Assembly: GCA_900554265.1 (NCBI GenBank) | Contig: USGZ01000044.1 | Location: 1 to 8,983, forward strand | Direction: 5' to 3' | Length of the DNA stretch: 8,983 bases | DNA from: an uncultured Porphyromonadaceae bacterium | GTDB lineage: Bacteria; Bacteroidota; Bacteroidia; Bacteroidales; Muribaculaceae | Shown here: positions 1-6,350 of the stretch, piece after piece | Layout: each line of letters begins with the position of its first letter | How positions within the stretch are numbered: position 1 is the first letter of the stretch | Made by a program: the position numbers and the translations under genes | Notes under the pieces: model-generated | The model's database searches: none | What the model saw: the letters and a program-made list of their open reading frames with translations, nothing else | Told to the model about the DNA's origin: nothing

Positions 1-1856
1 CCGTGCCCGCCGTCAACATCCGCAAGTCCATCGCCATGTTCCCCGGGCAGTGGCGTGATCCCGTGACCGGTCGCGACGGCATGATCTACGGCGAGCAGGC
101 ATATGCCGTAAACGACAGCCTCCGCAGCGCCTACCGCCCGACGGCCTACGCGCAGATACCCGTTCCCAAGAGCGTGAGCCTCACCGGCGGGATGATTGCC
201 AAGCCCGTGCTCACGGCCGCCGCCGTCGAGGACGCCCGCACCGATTACTACAAGGTCGACATCGCCGGCGATACCGCCGTCGTCTACACCAACAGCCGCT
301 ATCCCGCCGCCATCCTGGCCATGGTTCAGCGCCGCCTCGACGAGAGTGCCGACGCCGAGGGCAAGGTTCCCGCCGGCACCATCGAGGACTGGGCCGACTA
401 CGCCTACCGCGGCTTCATGCTCGACGTTGTACGCAACTTCCAGAAACCTGCCGACGTGAAGAGCATCCTGGCTCTGATGGCCCGCTACGGCCTCAACACC
501 CTTCACTTCCACCTCGGCGACGACGAGGGCTGGCGAGTGGAGATTCCCGCGCTGCCCGAGCTGACCCAGGTCGGCGGCCACCGCGGCTACACTCTCACCG
601 ACGACGTTCCCTTCCTCAAGGGCATCTACAGCGGCGACGGCAATCCCGACAACTTCGACACTCCCGCCAACGGATTCTACACCGTTGCCGAATACCAGGA
701 CATCCTCCGCTACGCCGACAGCCTCGGCATAGCCGTGCTCCCCGAATTCGACACGCCCGCCCACTCCCGCGCCGCTATCCGCGCTATGGAATGGCGCGCC
801 AGGCATAACGGTGACGACAGCTACCGCCTCATCGAGGACGGCGACACCTCCGTCTACAACTCGGCGCAGAACTTCCATGACAACACCATGAGCCCCGCAA
901 TCGAGGGCCCGTACAAGCTCTGGGGCACCGTATTCGACGCCATGAAGGACATCTACGCCGGCGCCGGCATAGAGCTTCCCGGCGTACATATCGGCGGCGA
1001 CGAGGTTGCACGCGGCGCCTGGGCCGGTGCTCCCGGCGTTCAGGCCCTCATGGCCGAGCAGGGCATGACCGACCAGCGCGAGGTTCACGCCTACTTCGTC
1101 CGTAAAGTCGCCGAACTGGCCGCCGAGCGCGGCATAAAGGTTGCAGGATGGCAGGAAATCGCCCGCGACCACAGTGCCGACTACGACGCAGCCGTCCAGC
1201 CCGAGGTGATGGCCGTCAACTGCTGGACCAACGCCGGCACCTTCGTCAAGGACATGGCCCAGAAGGGTTATCCCGTGGTTCTCTCGAACGTCGACTACCT
1301 TTACTTCGACCAGACGCCGACCAGCCATCCGCAGGAACCGGGTCTGACCTGGGGCGGCATCGTCGACGAATTCCGTCCGCTCCACGCAACCATCGACGAA
1401 CTCTGCCCCGGCGACGCCCGCACCCAGGAATGCGTCGTAGGCGTTTCGGGCACCCTCTTCGCCGAGACTGTCCGCTCGCGCGCCATGGTTGAGCGCTACC
1501 TGCTGCCGCGCCTACTCGGCCTTGCCGAACGCGCCCACAGCCGCAACGCCACGATTTCCGATGCCGACTACTTCGGGCTGATTACCAATGAAATGCCCGT
1601 ATGGGCTGCCGAAGGCCGCGAGTTCTACCTCCGCCAGCCCGGCATCATCATCAAGGACGGTAAGGTGAAGATGAATTCCGCCTACGCCGATGGCCTCGGT
1701 GAAATTCGCTATACCCTGGACGGCACCGAGCCAACAGCGGAAAGCACGTTATACACCGGACCCTTCGACGCCGCCGGCGCATCGCAGATCCGCGCCCGCC
1801 TCTTCATGGCCCCGGCCTGGAGCGTAACATCCATCCTCTATCCGGCCGCCGAATAA
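1..1856 (+). CDS. Beta-N-acetylhexosaminidase, GH20 family (3' part; 5' end outside window)
   Basis: GH20 enzymes remove terminal GlcNAc or GalNAc from glycans by substrate-assisted catalysis; Bacteroidales relatives are usually exported to the periplasm or cell surface. Residues are counted from the first full codon at position 3. The tail of an N-terminal GH20b-like domain (about 1-125) leads into the catalytic barrel (about 132-515). This opens with an RGFMLDV motif (R136, D141) and carries the family signature HIGGDEV, with the catalytic Asp333-Glu334 pair. Further likely sugar-pocket residues are W383, Y434-F435-D436, W450 and E488. A chitobiase/hexosaminidase C-terminal domain follows (about 548-612, with the YTLDGTEPT motif). 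The GTG at position 3 is not a credible start: the frame is open to the window edge and the N-terminal domain and signal peptide are missing. The usual LWxE-type motif reads LFAE (F486). Family assignment is firm; the exact substrate is unknown. Confidence 0.95.
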   Translation, partial: VPAVNIRKSIAMFPGQWRDPVTGRDGMIYGEQAYAVNDSLRSAYRPTAYAQIPVPKSVSLTGGMIAKPVLTAAAVEDARTDYYKVDIAGDTAVVYTNSRYPAAILAMVQRRLDESADAEGKVPAGTIEDWADYAYRGFMLDVVRNFQKPADVKSILALMARYGLNTLHFHLGDDEGWRVEIPALPELTQVGGHRGYTLTDDVPFLKGIYSGDGNPDNFDTPANGFYTVAEYQDILRYADSLGIAVLPEFDTPAHSRAAIRAMEWRARHNGDDSYRLIEDGDTSVYNSAQNFHDNTMSPAIEGPYKLWGTVFDAMKDIYAGAGIELPGVHIGGDEVARGAWAGAPGVQALMAEQGMTDQREVHAYFVRKVAELAAERGIKVAGWQEIARDHSADYDAAVQPEVMAVNCWTNAGTFVKDMAQKGYPVVLSNVDYLYFDQTPTSHPQEPGLTWGGIVDEFRPLHATIDELCPGDARTQECVVGVSGTLFAETVRSRAMVERYLLPRLLGLAERAHSRNATISDADYFGLITNEMPVWAAEGREFYLRQPGIIIKDGKVKMNSAYADGLGEIRYTLDGTEPTAESTLYTGPFDAAGASQIRARLFMAPAWSVTSILYPAAE

Positions 1857-1872
1857 GCCGGCCTCTAACGCA

Positions 1873-1914
1873 AAAAGGCTGCGCCCCTGGCGAGGGAGCG
1901 CAGCCTTTTGTTTT
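1873..1914 (+). terminator. Strong intrinsic terminator, probably bidirectional
   Basis: A perfect 12-bp stem pairs 1873-1884 (AAAAGGCTGCGC) with 1898-1909 (GCGCAGCCTTTT). It can be extended inward by four pairs (CCCT with AGGG, one bulged A) around a GGCG loop. The stem lies 16 bp after the GH20 stop and is followed by GTTTT. Because the outer stem is A-rich on one side and T-rich on the other, the minus-strand transcript would also end in a T tract (TTTTTG), so it can serve the convergent ATPase gene as well. Confidence 0.88.
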
Positions 1915-1924
1915 GCGGCAGAGG

Positions 1925-1996
1925 GACCTTAGATTCTTTATGGTCTCTAATGTCCTTAAGGACCCTAAGGACTCTAAAGACCTTAAAGACCCTCCT
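1925..1996. repeat. Degenerate 9-bp tandem repeat, consensus GACCYTAAR
   Basis: Eight consecutive 9-bp units can be laid out in register. The clearest are GTCCTTAAG (1952), GACCCTAAG (1961), GACTCTAAA (1970), GACCTTAAA (1979) and the start of a further unit, GACCCTCCT (1988); the units at 1925, 1934 and 1943 are weaker. The tract is also largely self-complementary: it holds the perfect 12-bp palindrome GTCCTTAAGGAC (1952-1963), and 1933-1962 matches the reverse complement of 1961-1990 at 23 of 30 positions. It sits between two convergent stop codons, after the terminator. In frame it would encode Leu-Arg/Lys-Thr runs, but I see no real gene. From memory, similar TTAAGG-rich intergenic tracts occur in Bacteroidales genomes; I could not verify this. 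Confidence 0.72.
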
Positions 1997-2016
1997 GAAA
2001 GCCTCAGGCTTTCAGG
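1994..2016 (-). other. Perfect 10-bp hairpin with the ATPase stop codon as its loop
   Basis: CCTGAAAGCC (1994-2003) and GGCTTTCAGG (2007-2016) are exact inverted repeats separated by the three bases 2004-2006, which are the TGA stop codon on the minus strand. The transcript would form a tight hairpin covering the last codons and the stop. No T tract follows on the minus strand, so it is not a canonical intrinsic terminator by itself. It may shape mRNA 3' ends, or be an accident of the adjacent repeat tract. Confidence 0.65.
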
Positions 2017-3578
2017 CATTCGCGGACGGCGGTGCGGATGGCTTCGGCTTCCGGGGTATCGGTGCGAAGGGCGGCGATTACGCCGGAAATGTACTCGTCC
2101 TTGTTCTTGAAGCCGCACAGGGGAGCGACGTTGCTCGACGCGAGCATGGACTTCATGTTGAACACGCGCAGGACTCCGGCGTAGTCGTTGCGGCTTATAA
2201 GGGCGCGGAAGCGGTCGCAGAAGCTGGCGTATTCCCTCCGCGGAGCCATCTCGTTGACCAGATCGGCGATATGGTTCTCGAGCCTGTCGATGCTGTCGAA
2301 ACGCGCGTCGATGCGGTATTCGGCCAGGCGTTTCATCTTGTGGCGCGTGTGCATCAGCGCCTGATTCTCCAGTTCGGCGGCAAACAGATGCATAATCGCG
2401 CGCTTCACCTTGCCTACGACGCGCGCCGGGTCTTTGCCGGCGCGCCGGGCCATGGCGCCCATGACCTCGGGGAGCAGGAACATGTTCTCGATTTCGGCTA
2501 CGTCAGGCACCATCACGCGCTTGCGCCGCAGGTAGGCCACCTCGTCGTCGTTGCGCCGGTCGCGGTCGACTATGCCTAAGGTGTCCAGCTTGTGGTAGCC
2601 GGCCAGGTCGTTGAAGGTGCGCGTGGCCTCGATAACCTTGTTGCAGCTGCCCAGGGAGCGAACGTTGTAGTCCGGGAAGATGAGAGGGTAGAGCCGTGCG
2701 TCGATGCTCCGAGGCAGACCCTCGATGAAAATCAGAGGCTTGCGGCTGCCTGTGAGGGTGATGTAGAGTTCATCTGGTATCTCGCTGTTCTGCGGGAGCA
2801 ACTGATACTCCCAGCGCTCGGCGGCGGGGTCGCAGTCGCGTACCCAGATATAGGATGCGCCGCTGCGTCCGGAGGCGAATTCGGCATCGTGGGTGGTGTA
2901 GACGAATGTACAGTCGGCGCGCATGGCCTCAAGACGGTTCCAGAGGCTCGTCATCACAGTCGGGTTGAGGAACATCTCCGGAGCGTCGACGAAGATGGCG
3001 CTGCCCCGCGGCGCGTAGAGCACGGCGCCGGCGTAGTAGAGCACTGCGCGCTCGCCGTCGGAGAGGCGCAGGGCGGAATAGCCGGACTCATCTGAATTGC
3101 GCGTGAAGAGCATCTTACCGCTGTCGACTAGCACACGGTTGTCCGGAAATACCTCCTGCCAGAGCTCGATTACGCGGTCCAGGCGCGTGCGCTTCAGGGC
3201 AGCGTCGGCCTTGCCGTCGGCGAGGTGTAGCTTGTACTGGAGCAGGTTCAGCAGCTCGTCGTGCATCAGCTGGCGCAGCAGCAGGTCGAGAATCGTAGTG
3301 TTGCCTGGGCGCGCCTCCTGAGTGGCGGCGACCGCGGAGCTGAAGCGGCGCAGCAGGGAAGCCTCGTCCACGGCGTCCCCGAGGACGCGCGCGTTTGTGT
3401 AGAGGGCCCCGAGGGCGCTCAGGCGCAGGGCATTGGAGCCGAGTCTGTCGATTACGTTGCGGGTGAAGCGCGATTTGCCTGCACCGTTGGCTCCGAGTAT
3501 GAGCAGCGGCGAGCCCGGAGCGGCGGCTAAGGTGGCGCCGGCTCCGCCGTCGGTTCGGGGAGGGAGGGTCAGTTCCAT
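2004..3578 (-). CDS. ABC-type ATPase fused to a DUF4435/TOPRIM-like domain (OLD/PARIS-like)
   Basis: This is a 524-residue soluble protein. The N-terminal ATPase has a Walker A GANGAGKS (29-36), an ABC signature LSDGER (172-177), a Walker B IFVDAPE (195-201) and an H-loop TTHD (H230). The C-terminal half begins with FIEG (284-287), then GIVDRDR (335-341) and AEIENMFLLPEV (361-372). These match the Glu / Asp-x-Asp / Glu pattern of DUF4435 TOPRIM-like domains. ATPase-TOPRIM proteins include OLD-family nucleases, GajA of Gabija and the AriA/AriB pair of PARIS, where AriB is DUF4435. Defence is therefore a reasonable inference, not shown. The catalytic Glu normally following the Walker B Asp is Ala199. 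I chose ATG at 3576-3578: the frame opens upstream only to a TTG at 3605, and residues before the ATG are encoded by an AT-rich palindromic leader. No Shine-Dalgarno sequence is seen. It lies 65 bp after the DUF4270 gene on the same strand. Confidence 0.85.
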   Translation of the reverse strand: MELTLPPRTDGGAGATLAAAPGSPLLILGANGAGKSRFTRNVIDRLGSNALRLSALGALYTNARVLGDAVDEASLLRRFSSAVAATQEARPGNTTILDLLLRQLMHDELLNLLQYKLHLADGKADAALKRTRLDRVIELWQEVFPDNRVLVDSGKMLFTRNSDESGYSALRLSDGERAVLYYAGAVLYAPRGSAIFVDAPEMFLNPTVMTSLWNRLEAMRADCTFVYTTHDAEFASGRSGASYIWVRDCDPAAERWEYQLLPQNSEIPDELYITLTGSRKPLIFIEGLPRSIDARLYPLIFPDYNVRSLGSCNKVIEATRTFNDLAGYHKLDTLGIVDRDRRNDDEVAYLRRKRVMVPDVAEIENMFLLPEVMGAMARRAGKDPARVVGKVKRAIMHLFAAELENQALMHTRHKMKRLAEYRIDARFDSIDRLENHIADLVNEMAPRREYASFCDRFRALISRNDYAGVLRVFNMKSMLASSNVAPLCGFKNKDEYISGVIAALRTDTPEAEAIRTAVRECLKA

Positions 3579-3591
3579 GGTATTCAATTTT

Positions 3592-3626
3592 AATGCATAA
3601 TGCAATTATTTAATGCATTATGCATT
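3592..3626. repeat. 13-bp perfect inverted repeat of TGCAT words upstream of the ATPase gene
   Basis: AATGCATAATGCA (3592-3604) and TGCATTATGCATT (3614-3626) are exact inverted repeats with a 9-bp AT-only spacer. Each arm is internally near-palindromic and the word ATGCA recurs across the element. It occupies most of the 65-bp gap between the DUF4270 stop and the ATPase start, ending 13 bp from the ATG. It could be an operator for a dimeric regulator or a weak terminator for the upstream operon. No T tract characteristic of an intrinsic terminator follows, and no clear -7 element was found for the ATPase gene. Confidence 0.7.
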
Positions 3627-3643
3627 TTCAATGCGCAGGGGGA

Positions 3644-5026
3644 TTACAGGTTCACCTGCTTGCTGTAGGTGAGCTTGACTTTGGCCTTGGCGAGGTTCAG
3701 CTCTGCTGCCACGGGGGCCTGGATATACGGCAGCACGCTGGAAACAATGTAGCTGGTGCTGTAGTAGGAGTTGGCGTCGCGCTCGAATTCGACTGCCACA
3801 GGGACAATCGAGAAGGTGTAGTCCTCTTCCTTAAGTTCCTCGTCGCTATCCATCAGCTCGTTGAGGTAAGTGTTCAGGCCGCTGAAGGTATAGCCTGAGG
3901 ATGCGTAGGTGGCGTAGAAGCTGGTCTTGTTGTCGGGTAGCTTGGACTGGGCGAAGAACTCGTCGCGCTCTTTCTTGAGAACCAGCAGAACGTAGGGTGG
4001 GGGCGTGACTTCGCCGTTGGAGGCGATGGTGTCGGCGGGAATGTTCAGTGTAACGCTGTTGAGTACCGTAAGTCGTGCTCCGGAAGCCTTGTACGAGGCA
4101 ATCAGCTCGGGAACCGGGAGGCGGATTTCGGCCTCATAGCCCGCGGGAGCAACGAGCATCGTGCTCCCCGAATTGATTTTCTCAAGCATCGCCGGCGAAT
4201 AGTCGACGGTGATGTTGTTGTTGTTCAGCACCTCTGGTGCCACGGTGAAACATTCCTGTTCGGCTCTTACGGTATCGTTCTTCTCCGTGGTTGTGTTGTA
4301 GGTGATTTTGCTCATGTGCCATGTAATCGACGTGCGGGCAACCTGCAGCAGGCGTCCGGAGCCGAATGAACTCTCGACGTAGACGCCGGGGAACACATTG
4401 GCTGCAAATGCGGCGCCGCTGGCGAAGTCGGCCGGATTGGCCTCGAAGGCATCGAAAAGCTTGCGGCCGAACTCGAGGGGGAGCCGTACGGCTACGGTGC
4501 GGGTGGCAAGTGTGGCGCCTTCGCTGTCGTCGAGCGTCGAGGCGGTGTAGACTTTGGTACCCAGGACCTTGTTGGGGTCGTAGTAGCCGGTGGGGTCGAA
4601 GTCGCTGGTCAGGTTCTGGGGCAGGGCGCGCGTCAGAGGGTAGACGGTTATGCCCATCGGAGCCACGGAGTCGCCGATGAAGGAACCGGGCGTATAGCGG
4701 AAATTCATGAATACCGAGTCCATGTTCGCCGCAGTGTATGTGGCGGTGTCGAGATAGACTGCAGGCAGGAACTGGGCCACCACGGAGCTGCGCATAGTGC
4801 CGTAGGCGGGTATGTCGATGGCGCCGATGAGTTCCATAAGTGTGCGCGGGCGCACGCTGGGAACGGCCACCGAACGGCCTGTTACCGTAAAGTTGGAGTC
4901 TACCACAATCTGCACCTGGTCCTCCAGGAGGGAGGAACCGATGGTGCCGTCGTCGCCGCAGGACGAAATGCCCATACAGGCCGCAAGGCTTGCGGCAATG
5001 GCGAGGAAAGGTATACGGAGATTCAT
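3644..5026 (-). CDS. DUF4270-family lipoprotein
   Basis: This 460-residue protein has a lipoprotein signal peptide: a positive N-terminus (R4), a hydrophobic stretch (5-20) and a lipobox ending at Cys23 (ISSC). The mature start, Cys-Gly-Asp-Asp-Gly, has acidic residues at +2 and +3, resembling the Bacteroidota surface-export signal. Cys17 (LAAC) is an alternative lipidation site, but the following GTIGSSL resembles my recollection of the DUF4270 mature start. The mature protein is beta-rich with many Thr, Ser and Tyr residues and no enzyme motif I recognise. DUF4270 proteins are Bacteroidota envelope proteins of unknown function, commonly next to a GT5-domain gene. Here the start codon lies 5 bp after that gene's stop, so the two are very probably co-transcribed. 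No terminator follows. Family is fairly sure from sequence and context; role unknown. Confidence 0.85.
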   Translation of the reverse strand: MNLRIPFLAIAASLAACMGISSCGDDGTIGSSLLEDQVQIVVDSNFTVTGRSVAVPSVRPRTLMELIGAIDIPAYGTMRSSVVAQFLPAVYLDTATYTAANMDSVFMNFRYTPGSFIGDSVAPMGITVYPLTRALPQNLTSDFDPTGYYDPNKVLGTKVYTASTLDDSEGATLATRTVAVRLPLEFGRKLFDAFEANPADFASGAAFAANVFPGVYVESSFGSGRLLQVARTSITWHMSKITYNTTTEKNDTVRAEQECFTVAPEVLNNNNITVDYSPAMLEKINSGSTMLVAPAGYEAEIRLPVPELIASYKASGARLTVLNSVTLNIPADTIASNGEVTPPPYVLLVLKKERDEFFAQSKLPDNKTSFYATYASSGYTFSGLNTYLNELMDSDEELKEEDYTFSIVPVAVEFERDANSYYSTSYIVSSVLPYIQAPVAAELNLAKAKVKLTYSKQVNL

Positions 5027-5031
5027 AGAAG

Positions 5032-5832
5032 TCAGAGGGTTGTGTAGAAATCGATGTAGGCCTGCATGTTTTCCGCGCCGGGATATTCGAGCAGGGGTTT
5101 GCCGCTGGCGCGGGCGTAGTCCAGAAGCTCGGGAACTACGTTTTCGGAGCTGACGGCGATTGCGTCGGCGTGGTCGATGGCGAGTTTGTTGAGGCTTATG
5201 AAGTCAATGCCGTTCTCGATGGCCTTCAGCGCCGCGGCGGGGATGCCGTCCTGGACGAGCTTGTCCTTCAGGGCGGGATTCTGCTGGCCCTCGAAGCTGT
5301 CGCCGGCCAATGAGTAAACTACTTTGGTGTTGCGGAAAACGATGTCGTCGGCATAGACGGTCTTCAGGTAGACGGGCGTCAGAGCCGTCAGCCAGCCTGC
5401 GGTATGCACTACCGATGGTTCCCAGCGCAGCTTGCGCACGGTTTCGGCCGTGCCGCGGACGAAGAACATGGCGCGCTCGTCGTTGTTGGCGGCGTCGTGC
5501 TCCGTTTCGAGCTTGCCGCTGGCGTGGCGCATGAAGTAGTCGTCGTTGTCGATGAAGTAAACCTGCAGACGCGAGGGCTGCAGCGTGGCCACTTTGATCA
5601 GAAGGGGATGGTCAGTATTGTCGATGTCGATGTTAATGCCACTCAGGCGGATGACTTCATGCAGCTGGTTACGGCGTTCGTTGATGTTGCCGTATTTCGG
5701 CATGAAAGTGCGCACTTCGGCGCCCTTTTCCTGCATGGCTTGCGGCAGAGCGCGCCCGAAGGTGCTCAGCGGAGTCGCCGGCAGGTAAGGTTCTATCTCC
5801 TGGGAGACATATAGCACTTTGTTGAGATCCAT
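5032..5832 (-). CDS. Glycogen/starch synthase-like protein, N-terminal GT5 domain only
   Basis: This 266-residue protein begins KVLYVSQEIEPYLP (5-18), the start pattern of the GT5 catalytic N-domain. It also keeps the GT5-like block VVHTAGWLTALTPVYLK (141-157). Full bacterial glycogen synthases are about 470-500 residues and carry a second Rossmann domain with catalytic residues; that half is absent. The ADP-glucose-binding Lys-Thr-Gly-Gly loop expected after residue 18 reads ATPLSTFG (19-26), and the usual His-Asp-Trp is Ala-Gly-Trp (145-147). It is therefore unlikely to be a complete glycogen synthase. A regulatory, binding or partner role is my inference. The stop lies 5 bp before the DUF4270 lipoprotein start, and a TAACTTTG promoter element lies 35 bp upstream of the ATG. 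The gene is not a recent truncation as far as can be seen: it ends cleanly and no remnant of the second domain follows. Confidence 0.85.
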   Translation of the reverse strand: MDLNKVLYVSQEIEPYLPATPLSTFGRALPQAMQEKGAEVRTFMPKYGNINERRNQLHEVIRLSGINIDIDNTDHPLLIKVATLQPSRLQVYFIDNDDYFMRHASGKLETEHDAANNDERAMFFVRGTAETVRKLRWEPSVVHTAGWLTALTPVYLKTVYADDIVFRNTKVVYSLAGDSFEGQQNPALKDKLVQDGIPAAALKAIENGIDFISLNKLAIDHADAIAVSSENVVPELLDYARASGKPLLEYPGAENMQAYIDFYTTL

Positions 5833-5867
5833 CTTCTACTCAAAGGTTGCGGTTGGAATATTATTTG

Positions 5868-5875
5868 CAAAGTTA
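5868..5875 (-). promoter_or_regulatory. Promoter -7 element (TAACTTTG) of the GT5-DUF4270 operon
   Basis: Read on the minus strand, TAACTTTG is an exact match to the Bacteroidota -7 consensus TAnnTTTG. It ends 35 bp before the ATG at 5832, which predicts a leader of roughly 25-30 nucleotides. No good -33 TTTG is seen at the expected spacing. The surrounding AT-rich stretch (about 5851-5887) supports a promoter. Confidence 0.6.
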
Positions 5876-5943
5876 CTTAAAATTTTGCACATAGAGCCTT
5901 CCACGTCTCCGCCGCCCCGGGCTTTTTTTGCTTTTTTAGCGTT

Positions 5944-6342
5944 TCAGAGGCCTTTCGGACGGCTTTTGCCGGCGGTCCGTGTCTCGATGCGGTAGTGGTA
6001 TCCTTCGTCCAGAAGACAGTTGCCGATTTCCTGGAAACACTCGCGCACGTCGTCGAAAGTGGGGTTGGCGATTTCGGTCCAGACCTCCATGCAGTCGGCT
6101 ATGTAGTCCGGCAGCCCGGCGGGGCTTACACCGTGGCTGGCCGCCAATGTCAGCATATCGTCCGGGTCGACAATCATCAGGGTCACGCTTCCGTCGTCCT
6201 CGCCGGTGTAGTCCGTACGTTCGAGCTTGGCAATCAGCTGTCCCACGGTATTTACGCATACCGTAAGCTCCTCGAGCACGGGCTGGTCCTCGTCGGAGCA
6301 GAGCAGGAAGCGCTCGCAGTATTTATTGTGGTATTCGGTCAT
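5944..6342 (-). CDS. Small acidic protein of unknown function, downstream of the RSH gene
   Basis: This 132-residue protein is acidic apart from a basic tail (residues 119-129). It has six cysteines (9, 15, 29, 84, 102, 109) that are not arranged as an obvious zinc motif. It has no signal peptide or membrane segment, so it is probably cytoplasmic. I do not recognise the family. The ATG at 6340-6342 lies 8 bp after the stop of the RelA/SpoT homologue on the same strand, so it is very probably translated from the same transcript; this, plus an uninterrupted frame, is the main support for the gene. The competing frame (5936-6259) is Arg-rich and looks like a shadow. After its stop, the minus strand shows A-rich and GC-rich runs but no convincing terminator, so read-through toward the GT5 gene is possible. 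Confidence 0.8.
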   Translation of the reverse strand: MTEYHNKYCERFLLCSDEDQPVLEELTVCVNTVGQLIAKLERTDYTGEDDGSVTLMIVDPDDMLTLAASHGVSPAGLPDYIADCMEVWTEIANPTFDDVRECFQEIGNCLLDEGYHYRIETRTAGKSRPKGL

Positions 6343-6350
6343 GAGCGGTG

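Noticed and set aside
1925..1996. CRISPR array
   Set aside because: The units are 9 bp and contiguous, with no spacers and no cas genes nearby.
1908..2579. 223-codon + strand frame starting inside the terminator and crossing the 9-bp repeat
   Set aside because: Its N-terminus is just the translated repeat (Leu-Arg-Thr runs) and the remainder is antisense to the ATPase gene.
3579..3605. N-terminal extension of the ATPase to a TTG at 3605
   Set aside because: The nine extra residues come from the palindromic AT-rich leader, TTG starts are rare, and the ATG at 3576-3578 lies close before the ATPase core.
3592..3626. Insertion-sequence end or transposon remnant
   Set aside because: The inverted repeats are only 9 bp apart, there is no transposase fragment and no target-site duplication could be seen.
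5915..5940. Possible + strand intrinsic terminator (GC-rich run followed by T tracts)
   Set aside because: The GC part forms only a very short CCCGGG stem without a real loop, and no + strand gene precedes it; in the - direction it has no T tract.
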